This document shows positions 1 to 11,202 of a DNA stretch of 64,000 bases, in pieces. A model generated the notes under the pieces. The model saw nothing but the letters and a program-made list of their open reading frames with translations. It was not told the DNA's origin and made no database searches. This stretch comes from Heliocybe sulcata (Eukaryota > Basidiomycota > Agaricomycetes > Gloeophyllales > Gloeophyllaceae), in assembly GCA_004369045.1 (NCBI GenBank), contig ML213536.1, forward strand, positions 139,068-203,067, written 5' to 3'. Each line of letters begins with the position of its first letter. The stretch's first letter is position 1. Made by a program: the position numbers and the translations under genes.

Positions 1-739
1 TGGCAGCCCACTCATCCCACTGCACGCCAAACTCTCGCTGCAATGTCCGATCCTCTACAATGGTTCGCCTTACTGCTATAAGGGAGCCTAAGATTACCGG
101 GAAAAGGAACGCTCCGACAACCGTCTTGCCAATGAATGTATGCAGCCACCCACACTCTCGCAACCACGATCCTTCACCCAAGAAGCATACACTGGTCCCT
201 AGTCCTGCAATCATCCCGCCAGTGTAGGCTGGATGCCGGACGTACGAGTACGGTCCACTTGTCACTAGCCTGTGTTCCTTGCGAATGGAGAGCTCAAAGG
301 TGAAGTATTTGCCCAAGGTCTTGAAGCATCGGTATCGAACGTAGGATCCGGCCACAGCGAGGAACCATCCCACCAGAGCGGTAGGCGTCACCCGAATGGT
401 AGGCACAGCCAATGAGGTGTTCGCGACAAGGGCTGCGATGACGCGCCGCGCGAATGATGATTCTGGTACATGCCCTGCAGTGATCACGATGGTCTCACAT
501 GCCCCACCTAGCAAGGCGAGTGTCTATGGTATAGTGATGTCCCAATTAGCTGCTTTCATCGAGAGATCCTTTGAAGCCCTGTGGATTACCTTGATAGTCC
601 CTGTCACCAGCGTAGCCACTGGAAACGAATGTCTATACCTCTCCCTCTCGACCGTCGTAACAGAGGGGTTTGGATCCGTCATGGAATGGCCCATTGCAAG
701 CGCTGTGGTAATGACGAGTGGGACACGGAGCAGCGACAT
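1..739 (-). CDS. Isoprenylcysteine carboxyl methyltransferase-like protein (3' end outside window)
   Basis: The reverse strand encodes an ICMT/phospholipid-methyltransferase-type membrane enzyme. The family methylates the C-terminal prenylated cysteine of CaaX proteins in the ER membrane, using S-adenosylmethionine. The key block is RLVTSGPYSYVRHPAYTG (about 205-260 on the reverse strand), the family's cofactor-binding signature. It is preceded by YVRYRCFKTLGKYFTFEL and followed by hydrophobic segments (TVVGAFLFPVILGSLIAV) and an acidic REFG-type stretch. The start chosen is the ATG at 739-737, which opens a hydrophobic N-terminus (MSLLRVPLVITTALAMG). Introns interrupt the region 400-600. The C-terminus runs off the left edge. 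Basidiomycetes carry several paralogs of this family, so the substrate cannot be named. Confidence 0.8.
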
Positions 740-1287
740 AGCGTTCTAGGGCGATTGCGCGCCGAGGCCTCCATTGACGATCTTGGTTTATAGGTCCATG
801 CCCGGGGCGGTTTACTAATCGCTAAACCCATATAGCCGTAATGCCCGAGATACTGCCCGTAGCATGGTCACGGCGCCGTCTCTCGCTATCCATCCCGTGA
901 TCGCATCGGAACGCAGCGCCCACCTGCCATAACACGAGCGGAAACGCTTGTCTCCATGTTTGACCCCAAGCTTTGGCGCGGGACCAATGCAAAGAAGTTG
1001 GCGGTATCGAGTCTAAGGCGAGTGAAGAATCAACGTCACATACTGCGCAGGACAACCTCGCACAAGACATGCCCTGAGCGAGCAGACATAGCGCGCATGC
1101 GCCGTTCCATACGCACAACATAGCAGGCTCAAACAGCCTCGCCCAAGAGACGTCGTTTGCGATGTGAGTGAGTTGATGGCCTGTCCGCTGGTCCGAGTGT
1201 TGTGAGAAAGTTAGGATCCAATGATCGAGCGATTAAGCGCCCGTGGCCTGCACGCGGAAAGCCGAGTCAGCAGCTATCTGCCTTGCC

Positions 1288-2016
1288 ATGTACCTCCGCG
1301 CTGTCCATGCCGAGCACCACATCCCGACCCTTCGGTGCTTCATCCGTGAGAACCCACTGGGAATATTGACCACCGCCATCGAGTCGCCTGATTTCCCCCT
1401 CCTGCAGTCGAGCCATATCCCGTGGATCCTCGACGTCGAAGATGAGAGCAGTGAGACGGAGATGGGTGTGTTGAAGGGACACATGGCACGAGCGAACCCG
1501 CAGGCGAAGGCGATTATCGAGAGCGTGGCGAGCGGGGAGGTGCTGGAGAAGGAGGTCCTGATACTGTTCAACGCACCCGCGCACCACTATGTCACGCCGA
1601 AGTTCTATGTTGAGACAAAACCTGCGACGGGAAAGGTGGTCCCGACATGGGACTACGCGGCGGTGGAGGTCTACGGCCGGGCGCGCATTTACCACTCCTC
1701 TTCCTCGCCCGACACGGCTGCGTTCCTATCCTCGCAGATCACCGCGCTTTCCGAGTTCGCCGAGACGAGCATTATGGGGTACGACAGACCGTGGTCGGTG
1801 GGCGATGCCCCGGCGGGGTATATCGAGGTGTTGAAGAAAGCGATTATTGGGATCGAGGTAAGGATTGAGAGGATGGGTGGGAGGTGGAAAATGAGTCAGG
1901 AGATGGGATTGAAGGACAGGCAGGGGGTCATCGAGGGTTTCGAAACGCTTGATGGTGCTGTCGGCAAGAAGCTTGCGGAGATGATCAGGGAGAGGGGAAA
2001 TAAAGACATGCAATAG
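1288..2016 (+). CDS. PaiB-like FMN-binding split-barrel protein
   Basis: An intronless frame of about 242 residues. It carries the PaiB/FMN_bind_2 pattern: MYLRAVHAEHH at the start, then FIRENPLGILTTAIES, SSHIPWILD, and LKGHMARANPQAKA. The family folds as a split barrel that binds flavin. In bacteria PaiB is a regulator; the role of the fungal proteins is unknown. A GTG/ATG-type upstream extension exists at 1243, but the family begins at the MYLRAV methionine, so I place the start at 1288. The C-terminal half contains VPTWDYAAVEVYGRARI, typical of the family (VPTWNY). It lies downstream of a gene-poor 500 bp and is followed about 250 bp later by the M20 gene on the same strand. Confidence 0.85.
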   Translation: MYLRAVHAEHHIPTLRCFIRENPLGILTTAIESPDFPLLQSSHIPWILDVEDESSETEMGVLKGHMARANPQAKAIIESVASGEVLEKEVLILFNAPAHHYVTPKFYVETKPATGKVVPTWDYAAVEVYGRARIYHSSSSPDTAAFLSSQITALSEFAETSIMGYDRPWSVGDAPAGYIEVLKKAIIGIEVRIERMGGRWKMSQEMGLKDRQGVIEGFETLDGAVGKKLAEMIRERGNKDMQ

Positions 2017-2264
2017 CCGAACAGACATACCATAGCCTCCTTCATCAGATGAAACCTACTATTCAGAATAGTTTATGATTCCAGTATGAGAGTGTATGGG
2101 TGATCCCGAACAAGCCTGACAGAGATATCAATCAGGATTCAGGACAGGTAAAAGACAACAGTGAGAAATGATTCCGATGTGGTAAGTATTCGAAACATGA
2201 CGTCCTCCTTATATACACACACCCTCACAGGCCCACGCTGCTCCCTATCGTCGTGCCAGACAGC

Positions 2265-4447
2265 ATGTCCGAGCATAACAGTGGTTGCTTTAGCGGCTTG
2301 CTTTTCAAATTGAGCAAGCGCTCTCGCAAGACACCAGTCGTGGAACCTTACCCGTTTACCAGAAGCCCGAGCTATGGTTCAGGCTCGAGGCCTACGCTGG
2401 TGCAGTCCGATGGATTTGTGAGCGTTCAGTATCCTGAAGTGTCGCGCTTGGTCTCACACATGCTGCTCGATCTTACAGGGCTGCTGCATGCACAAGTCGT
2501 ACTGCGACTTCGGGATCCCAACGAGCAAAGATGCGCGTTATGACGAGAAGCTCGAACCCCTACCTCAGTACACCCTAGCGGACCTTGAGGAGATCTACAA
2601 GCCTGAGGTTATCCAGACCATAGATGAGGCTCTGGACAAGTTAAGCCCGGAACTGAGGAAACTGAGTTTGGACATCCACGGTGCGTTTCTTCCAGCTCAA
2701 ATCCACTCCGTCCGTAACACCACCTGCGCCTCAGACCACCCCGAAATCGGCTTCCAAGAAAAGTACGTCCCCTCCTCCTTCCCTGGACAATACTCACTCA
2801 TTCTCTTCCAGGCACGCGCATGCCGCCCTAACCGCCTTCATGTCCGCCCACGGCTTCACTGTCACTAAGCACTACCTCGGGCTCGACACCGCCTGGCGCG
2901 CCGAGTGGTCCACCGGCACCGGCGGACGCACGCTCGGTGTCAACTCTGAGATGGACGCGCTGCCCGGCATTGGCCACGCCTGCGGACACAATTTGATTGC
3001 GATCTGCGGGGTAGGGGTGGCGTTGGCGGTGAAGGCGGCGATGGAAATGCACGATGTTAGCGGAAAGATTGTTCTCCTGGGGACACCAGGTGAGTGAGAG
3101 TACGTTTGGTGGAGATGCTTGTGGGACTGATACGGGCGGTGTGGTTTAGCGGAAGAAGGCGGCGCGGGAAAAGCGATCCTCATCGAACGGGGCGGGTACA
3201 AAGACATGGATGTATGTCTCATGTGAGTTTCCGCCTCTACGTCTTTCCCACCTTCCTGATCTTCCCCTCCCCTTACAGGTCCCATCCCGGTCCCGGCCCA
3301 AACCACTCCATCGGCATCGGGCCCTCCCTGGCCGTCCAGTCCATAGAAATCGAATTCTTCGGACACACGTACGCTCCTCATCACTCCATACCTGCGACCT
3401 AACCTTAACAACTGCTCAACTTCGTGGTCTGCAGAGCACACGCCTCGGCGGCGCCCTGGGAAGGTGTGAACGCGCTCGACGCCGCCTTCCTCGCCTACTC
3501 GAATGTTGCTGTCCTCCGGCAACAGATAAAGCCTACACACCGCGTGCACGGGGTGATTAGAGGTGGGAAGGAGGACTTGGCTGTTAACGGTAAGACACTT
3601 CCTACCTCCATCATATCTGATGCACCATGCCTGATGAATGCGGCACAGTGATACCGGACTACACAAAGATGCTGTGGCTCGTCCGCGCGCCTACGTACGC
3701 GGAGCTGGAGGTGCTGAGGGAGCGGGTAAAAGCGTGTTTCTCGTACGTCCGCATCCTCAGCCTCGCCTCTCCCTACCCTCGTGACTGAACCACTCGGTTC
3801 GGCTGTTAGTGCAGCCGCGCAAGCAACAGGGTGTAGGATGACGCTGGCCCTTGGCGCTGCGCAGTTTGATCTCAGACAGAACAGCGTCCTCGGTGCGTCT
3901 CCTTTCTTTGATACAAGTTGTGTGTGGGCCTCACGGCGGGTAACATGGGCGTAGCGCATACATATGGGAAGATTATGGGCGCGCAGTACGACTGGACGAC
4001 GACGATGGCAGAAGGCGCGATTGGGGGGAGCACAGATTTCGGGAACGTCACGTACGGTGCGTCTGCCTACCTCATCCTCCCACCCATTCTCTTTTACCTA
4101 CGTTACTCGATAGAGCTACCCTCCCTACACCCCTCATACGGTAAGCCACCGTCCTTCCCTCCATTCTCTTTCTCACTGATCAGCTCACCACAGCCATCCC
4201 CACCGAGCCCAACGGCGGCAACCACACGCCTGGCTTCACCGCCTCCGCGCGTACAAAAGAAGCGCATGAGCTCTGCCTGACCGTTGCCAAGGGTCTCGCC
4301 GCGCTCGGGTTTAGGGTGTTGGATAATGAGGGGTTTGCTAGCGAGGTACGTGGTTGTTCATGACGGGCAGGGAGGAGTAAGAGAGGATACTAATGGTTTG
4401 CGGTGCAGGTCAAGAAGGCGTGGAAGAAGGATATGGAGAAGAAGTAA
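2265..4447 (+). CDS. M20 family amidohydrolase (PM20D2-like), 13 exons
   Basis: Exons as read: 2265-2417, 2479-2680, 2735-2762, 2812-3089, 3150-3222, 3279-3368, 3435-3589, 3649-3742, 3810-3892, 3937-4056, 4114-4140, 4194-4345, 4409-4447. The product is a peptidase M20 / amidohydrolase of the PM20D2-AbgB type (dipeptide or amide hydrolysis, two metal ions). Signatures in order: [30 protein letters not shown] (metal Asp and His), [12 protein letters not shown] (catalytic Glu pair), [19 protein letters not shown] (dimerisation domain), [11 protein letters not shown] and [10 protein letters not shown]. All junctions restore the frame with GT..AG except that the intron 3893-3936 ends in GG rather than AG. 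The N-terminal about 50 residues are basic and Ser-rich and not conserved. Substrate unknown. Confidence 0.9.
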
Positions 4448-5195
4448 GTGAAGGGAAGTTGGAGCCAGTGCGAATACGCGCCAGTGCAGGGTCGGGCAGA
4501 AGGTGGGGAGAGAGGACAGTGGGAGGTAGGTAAGCGGCGCCAAGATGGTTGAAGTGCTGCCTCCCGAGATATGGAGAATATGGCGTTTGCTCTATCAGTC
4601 TTGTTGTAGCTGTAGTTTCATGTTGTACTACCAGCGTACGGTTACTGATTCTATGCCACTGCATCCGGCCAGGCCTCCCATATGCAGCGAAGCGCTGATA
4701 TATTAGATGCACCCTCCATGTGGATCGTACATCAGATCGGGCATGAATCCAGTGGCGTAGCTGATACTCTGCTGCTTATGCCCTGCTTTCCGCCATTTAT
4801 CCATTTATGCACTTGCGGGCGCGTCTCCTCAATGAAATCGAGTAGGCGGGCAACGGGTACTGTGATTAATCCAGTCCGGGGCACCTCCCCGAGCCATTGG
4901 AGCTACTCAGACTACAAAATATGTGCTTCATCTTAACTGCCGCTAACCTACGCTACTAATTATAATGACACGTCTGGTCGAAGACGCCACAGGTATTATT
5001 CCAACCCTAACCTCGGCAAGGACTCCTACCCGTCGGCTCCTTGCAAATGTTCTTGCAATGCGCTTGCTGCCAGTTTCTAGATCTAGTCTCCAGCTCCTTC
5101 TGCGGCTCTCTTCCTCCCCTTCGTCACGATTCACACTCGTCCATAGCTTACCGAACCTAGCTCGTCATGCATTCTACTGCCGTCGGAACCTGGCT
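4448..5195. other. Intergenic, no gene seen
   Basis: About 750 bp between two same-strand genes. Reading frames here are short and lack splice-linked partners. It presumably holds the 3' end of the amidohydrolase transcript and the promoter of the zinc-finger gene. An open frame upstream of 5196 continues the zinc-finger frame to 4965, so the start of that gene could be further 5'. Confidence 0.5.
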
Positions 5196-6026
5196 ATGTT
5201 GGAGCGCGTCGAGAAACGCGTGTTCTCCACGGCAGCTGAGCAGCAGGAGGAGCTCGGGCTTGAAGAGGAGATGAAGGAGGTGACGGGCGTCGACGAGGCT
5301 GCGACAGAGCGTGATAATGACAGCGACTTGGAGTCGGGCCTGGCGTCGGAAGGAGATAGCGACGAGAGTGCGAACGCAAAAAAGCAGAAGGCCACAGAGG
5401 ATGAGGATGGCGAGGGCGGAAAGGGAGACGATATTGATGTCATGCCACCGAGTACAGTACCGTTCACCATGACCATTGCCGACGTTCTATCCAACCCGAT
5501 CTACCTCTACTCCCTTGATCCGAAGAAACACGCATGTGTAGTATGTCCTGGGCCAAAGAAGTTGTTCAAAACCCAGGAACGGATCAATGTTCATCTTCAG
5601 TCTAGCGTGTGTCCTCTTCAGTCTATTCGCAGGAACCGCACTCAGTAATGACACACAGGGCCACAACAGGCGTCTCCGCCGCTTCGTTGAAGCTGCCGGG
5701 CAACCTGGCGTCGACCAGAATGTGGACCCGCGTGCGATAGTGACCAGAGCGTATGTGGCGCCGCCCCCCTCGCTGAAACACCAGAAGATAGTGCGTCTCT
5801 AATCTCTACTTCAACGTCCTATACAATCTGCATTTTATATCTGACTGGCAATTCATTGCAGGCAGCAATTCGGGCAGCGAACAAAGAAAAAAAGCTCCGT
5901 CAGTTGCAAGAGAAAAAGAAGTACAGAGCGGAGAAACAGCAAAGGCTTATACTCGAGGCGGCGGAGCGTGGGGAGGAGATAAAACCGAAAGCGCAGAAAA
6001 AGAAGAAGAAGAAGAAGCAGAAATGA
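5196..6026 (+). CDS. U1-like C2H2 zinc-finger protein with acidic middle and Lys-rich tail
   Basis: Exons 5196-5606, 5659-5790 and 5862-6026. The protein begins MLERVEKRVFST, runs through a Glu/Asp/Ser-rich low-complexity segment, then a finger CVVCPGPKKLFKTQERIN-VHLQSSGH followed by NRRLRRF, and ends in a basic coiled-coil-like tail with a run of lysines. The finger only appears once the 52 nt intron 5607-5658 is removed, because the second His is in exon 2. The C-x2-C-x(n)-H-x5-H spacing is that of matrin/U1-type fingers found in RNA-binding nuclear proteins. I do not recognise an exact ortholog; a nucleolar or RNA-processing role is inference. The start could also be an upstream in-frame ATG (4965 or 5059). 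Confidence 0.7.
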
Positions 6027-6936
6027 TGCATGAGCGACGGCGCGACCTGAAGGTGTAAGGATCTCCCAGCATGAGGAAGTGACCTCCACTCGGCTACGCT
6101 ATTTCGGCCCCTCAAAAATAAATGATTTATAGTGCAATGCACAGTCTCCTCGTGATACCATGTCTTGGAGTTCCACGTCTGCCACGATGTGGCTATTGGT
6201 TGTCTCCAGGGTTGATAGAGATCTACTTGCTAGCGACGTCTCCTCAAAGAAACTGAGTAGGCGACCAATGCAGGTTGGTGACAGTTTTCTCATTCATGCT
6301 ACCTATAGGACCGCTTGTGCTCGGAGTTCTGAGAGTAGTGACCGGTGCGGTCGGTACGTCGGTGATGTGACTGTGACACTCGTGATCGTCGCATACCACC
6401 AGTCACTCGTCACTCGTCGCCGACGTTCCTCTACTAGCACTAAACGCAACGCAACCAAATCTTGCTACCCTAGATGGTACTCCTCTACTCTTGAGTGTCA
6501 TTGCTTGGGGTGCACAATGAGCGATGAAACTCACGGGCCGGGACTAAACAATATGAAGTTACGGAACCACTGATGACTTCTGCTAGAGCCTACTGAAGCA
6601 GGTATCCGCCACGGTAGAGCCAGACTGACCTGCGACGGCGAGGCAGCTGGCGTCCATTATATTGTAACTATAGTTTCAGCACAGTTATTTGCCCCGGGGC
6701 TAATGGTTTTCTCGGAAGCTCTCAATGTGGACCGTCGGCCCTCTCCGCTCGCTGCTATATTGGGCATTCCGCTGTCGGACTGCCCTTGCCGTAGATCGTG
6801 CCTCTAGCGGACGACATAAGCATGAGCGGATGCAAATAGCTCAGGTGTAATGGGCCAGTGGGGGTCTCGTCGCCCATCGTCTTTCGCTTCAAACTATCTC
6901 GCTACTAGCAGGCTACAGCTCTACACATTAACTTCG
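6027..6936. other. Intergenic, no gene seen
   Basis: A frame of 137 codons at 6160-6573 has poor codon bias and no recognisable motif, and I do not treat it as a gene. The region is presumably the 3' end of the zinc-finger gene and the promoter of the membrane-protein gene. Confidence 0.5.
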
Positions 6937-8728
6937 ATGTCCTGGGGCGATCCACTACTTGACTATTTCTTTTGGATTCAAATTGTCGGTGGCGCTTGTC
7001 TTACCGTGCTTATTGCATCTTCTCTCTGCGCCGCGAGATCTGACGGACGGTGTGTTCTTTTCATGCCTGTCGCTCGTCTTACTCTGATAGCAGTCTAGCT
7101 CCGTCAACCCAGTGCCCATCGCCTTTTATACATCATTCTTGTTGAACGCAACTCCTGGTATCCTTCTTCTGTACGTCATCATCTGCATTCTGCGAGACTT
7201 GGTTGTAATACGTTAGATTCAGGTACTATGCAGGGCAGGTCGTAGGTCCCGCCCCGTCTCCAGACGTTTGCTTGGCTAGTGCTGTATTCAGCAGTATTTT
7301 GGCACCTTTGTGAGTCAGGATAAGCCCATAAACCTTTCCTTGCTCACGTCTCGGTAGCAACGCTGCAGCCACGTTTGCACTCACTTTTGAAGTTGGTTTA
7401 CCCATATGTTACGCCCGACGGCCCTTCACTCATATTTTGAACCTGCTGTAGGTGTGGCACCATGTCCAGTATGCGACGCGGCCTGAGGCGCGTTTACGAC
7501 CGTACAATCGCAGGATCAGCATTGTCGTAAGCTCATGCTTTGTCTAAGACGATGATTGCGAGCTGATACCGCCAGCTTACAATTTTTCCCGCTTTTTACG
7601 CAACTGTACTTGCCATGGTATGGCTAGCGGTCAGTACTTATCCTGAGGGCTCCTGGTGCCCGCATAATTGACATCTGCACTTATCCCTTCGTAGTACGGG
7701 CTGAAGCACCGAGAGAAGGTCCTACGTGCCAAGTTTTATTGCACCATAGAGGTGTCGACAGCGTAAATGATCGCTAAGACATCCGCCCATACTTTTGTGC
7801 TGACGGTCACTCTTCCATCAGGACCGTCGTGTACAGTGTCTCCACGTTCATCATGATATTTCCGGCTTTCGTCTTCTCCGGTACGCATGTTGTTTCGGAA
7901 AATGATGCGCATGGATTTTTATTGACGGCTCTCCGTCTCCAGCGTGGGTAGTGGGCATAGTCATCATGACATACGTGCCAGGCCAGCGGCAACGACGTGG
8001 CCAACTCGACATCCCATTTATTATACGGTCCATGATATTCGTAGGGTATGTCTTGGCTGCTGTCATCATCAGCCTCGTGGACTTGCAGGACTGGACGAAT
8101 GTGAGATTTGACCTCTTTAGCGCTACATGTGCGTCGCCCAACCGATGATCTTGATCTTCCCTGTTTAAAGCGGTTCGTTTCATCAGTTCCTTTAGCGGTC
8201 TCCCTACTTTTCGGGGGGCACAAGGTTGGTTGTCTTCGTACTTGTAGGATATAAAGCTCTACTAATAATACGCAGGCCCTAATAGCTTTGCGGGGTCGCC
8301 TGTCGGGAATTCCTTTGCTCGGAGGCAGAGTCGGCCCCCGGACTCAACAGCCCACTTTGTCGAAAATGCCAAGCCTAAACCTGGAGACCATCGACAGAGA
8401 AGAATGCCCCTCGGCCGCGGGACGTGCACTGTTTCCTATCGCTGGTTCCGTCGAGTATCAGGATAAGAGGCGGTCGTCGTCTCCCGGGTCCTCGGCAAGG
8501 TCGCTTAGTGACGAGGAGAGGGGACCCTGCCTCCCGCCACGCCCGCATTTTCCCGGGACGGAAGGGTGCCCTTCTGACTTGGTACTGTTGCAGGCAGGAT
8601 CGCTGTATGGAAGGACATCTCAAGTGATATACCGCCAAGGCTTTGAGGTGAACGGGTCCGATATGACCCAAGTGGTGTTGATCAGAGGGCAGAACTGTGG
8701 AAACGAGAAGGAGGAAATTGTTGATTAA
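6937..8728 (+). CDS. Seven-helix receptor-like membrane protein, 11 exons
   Basis: Exons 6937-7049, 7099-7170, 7223-7309, 7358-7391, 7452-7526, 7576-7629, 7695-7762, 7822-7880, 7943-8128, 8187-8224, 8276-8728 give exactly 413 codons. The first methionine used begins MSWGDPLLDYFFWIQ; an upstream ATG at 6850 is in frame. Seven hydrophobic segments are visible: WIQIVGGACLTVLIASSL; AFYTSFLLNATPGILLLYY; CLASAVFSSILAPFNAAATF; LTIFPAFYATVLAMVWLA; VVYSVSTFIMIFPAFVFSA; SMIFVGYVLAAVIISLV; LFSATFPLAVSLLFGG. A 150-residue Ser/Pro-rich cytoplasmic tail follows. It resembles a large basidiomycete family of 7-TM proteins with the SVNPVPIAFYTSFLLNAT block. Ligand and signalling partner are unknown; a GPCR-like role is inference from topology. 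Confidence 0.75.
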
Positions 8729-9238
8729 AGTGGCTATGTACTGCGGATGTAACTACTGTATTAGTATTTCTTACTGCCTCAATTCTGACGCTTGTCCAGT
8801 CCATTTATGAGCGCTGTCGTCGTACCGTGCGTAGTGTCCGTCTGGATGCATGACGTGTGTTGAGACTCGTATTTGTCGGGCATCTATTAGTAGCTGAGTA
8901 CAAGATACTGTCCCAATCTGCTATACGCGTACACGGTGAATAGCTCATCTCAGTCCCTCTCCCCAACGGTCTGCACAGTAGTTACGCCTAGTTTCTTGTC
9001 ATCCTTAAGGACCTCAAAGGGCTTTCTAATCCGATGCACGCTGCGGAGTCACTATCATATATCGTTATACTGTATACAGGAACATTTAGCGGATGAAACC
9101 GGACCGGTGAATGTGGCATTCAAAGGGATCCGGAAATTCCTAAGTCCACATTATAATTAGTTAATGTCTTGCTGACACACTCGTAAAGAGTGACTTCTAC
9201 CACTGGACTGTAGATTGCAAAAGGAGGCCCTGCAAGTC
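8729..9238. other. Intergenic, no gene seen
   Basis: About 500 bp between two same-strand genes with only short frames and no splice-linked exons. Promoter of the following gene is expected here. Confidence 0.5.
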
Positions 9239-10679
9239 ATGGCACCGCTCCGAGTTGGATACGGTATGATACCCTAGTAAATGGCCCGGTGACATCGCCT
9301 GATAACCGCGTCTCTACAGTTCGCGAGCACTTCTCCTCTCCATTGCTGCAGTACGCGGAAGCCGACAATGGCACCTTATTCGTGCTCGTAGAATGCCCCA
9401 GTAAGTCTGCAGATACTATCGGATCGACCTTATCCTGCTCATTTACAATGCCAATGACATCCAGGTGGTACCGGGCAGCTCATCTCACGCCTCACGAACG
9501 ACGAGATTGACATGGCAATGTGAGCATCGTCACTCGATACTGCTTCAGGTCGCTTACTGTGAAAGAATGCAGAGCACTCACCGATCCCCTCCTCTCCGGG
9601 ATCGCTAAGGGATCAGAGGCGTACAAGCTCGTCGGGAGCTATGTCACGACGCCGTTGAACTGGTGTGCCTACATTTCTCCTGAAGTACTAGTCCGATCTC
9701 CGGACTCAAGGGAGTGTGTGATTCGGATTCACTCTACAGGGCTGTTATCACCGGGAAAAACTCAAAGTACCAGCAGATATCGGATTTGAAGGGTACACCC
9801 ATTGGAATCTCCAGACCCGGCAGGTTCGTGACGCATACCCGTTTCACGCCAAGTAATCTGTGGCGGGACAATCTAATGCAATCATCTGGATCCCCACATG
9901 AAGTGGTAGTCAGACAATGGCTTCTGTCATGGCCTTGCAACAGGGCTGGCCGACGGATGAACTCGAATTCAAGGGTACGTATGAAAACACGGAGAGCGTT
10001 CTGATCTATGCTCATGTGTGGATCGCAGTAAACAACGATATCCACGGCCTAGTCAATTCCGTAAACGACGGCTCGACGAGCGCCTTCATGTGGGAATGGT
10101 TCACGACCAAGCCCTGGCTCGACCGAGGCGAAGTGCGCTTCGTACGTCCCGTCATCTCCTCTCCATTGTCAGCTCTTCACCTCACCGCAAGTACCATCGA
10201 CTCAGATCGGCTCTGTCCCGACCCCCTGGCCCTCCTGGCTGATCGCCGCGCACCCGTCTCCCCAGCGCGCGCCTCCAGACGTCCTCCGCCAATTCCTCTC
10301 CACACTCTCGACCTACGTCCGCGCCTTCGACTCTGAGGAGAAACGCCTCCATGACGACGTTGAGTTCATCAAGAAGACGTGGGGGTATCCCGAGGAAGAC
10401 ATCAAGGTGGATACTTTCTCGTTGCGCTGGCCTCAAGCTAACCAATCCCACTCACTCAGGAGTGGTTGAAGACGGTTGCGTACCCCCAGGATTGCGCCTC
10501 CATCCCGACGAAGGTTATCACGGATACCATCAGGTACGTACGCGGCTACCTTTGTCGAGTGGACGTGGCCGGCTCACGCACCCGTTAGCGTTCTGGAGAA
10601 AGCGGGAGTCTTCAAGAGCCCGGAAGGTGGCTTCGATGTGAACCTATTTGTCAACGCGGATATCGTGAAGCTTGCTTGA
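9239..10679 (+). CDS. Periplasmic-binding-protein-like II fold protein (Ca3427/THI5-like)
   Basis: A gene of about nine exons. It begins MAPLRVGYVREHFSSPLLQY (ATG 9239, first intron about 9265-9318). Joined pieces read GTGQLISRLTNDEIDMAIALTDP, GSYVTTPLNWAVITGKNS (split across two exons), LKGTPIGISRPGSQTMASV, STSAFMWEWFTTKPWLD, GSVPTPWPSWLIAA and KTWGYPEEDIKEWLKTV, ending NADIVKLA with stop at 10677-10679. This is the fungal family related to ABC-transporter substrate-binding proteins and the thiamine-precursor enzyme THI5/NMT1. There is no signal peptide and no transporter neighbour, so it is probably cytosolic. Ligand not known. All junctions use GT..AG and keep frame. Confidence 0.82.
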
Positions 10680-11202
10680 CGTCTTATGGGGCTGAGAAGT
10701 ATTGCGGACGCAAGAAGAAGTCTAAGCACCGTGTATCAGTATCATGTATGAGCATCGTATGGTGCTCCGACACTGCCCACACCAGAAACCTTTTCACTGG
10801 CATCGCACATATATTGGATGATGTCGTAGGTACATTATACATGACATGTAAGCAAGCGTAAACGCATGAATGAAGAGTCCGATGGGTAGTGAAAGTCTTT
10901 AGTTTTGGCTATTCGGGTAACGATACAAGTCAATGGATAGATGAAAGGAAGCGGAGGTATTGAGCAACATCGAAGGACGAGCGCAATGCGAAGTGTACAC
11001 TGGATCCGTCCGTTATTAGATTAGGGCTTGGGCCCTGCATGTTAGAGTGCTGCAGTCGAATAATAGGTGGTTCCACAATAGTCAAACCCAAGAGCGGGAA
11101 GGAAGGGCAAGGTCGCTATAAGGAATTCGGAGACACGAGAGATGGATGGTATGGATACGATACAATTTCGTCAATTCGTTGGTTTAATGGGATTCCAATA
11201 TT
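10680..11202. other. Convergent intergenic region
   Basis: The left gene reads rightward and the right gene leftward, so this 520 bp should contain two 3' ends. No coding signal is seen. Confidence 0.5.

Noticed and set aside
3895-3917. Shorter intron in the amidohydrolase ending at the AG of acaag
   Set aside because: It would be about 25 nt, too short for a fungal intron, and its phase breaks the frame.
6160-6573. Forward frame of 137 codons
   Set aside because: Composition is not coding-like and there is no domain or splice-linked exon.
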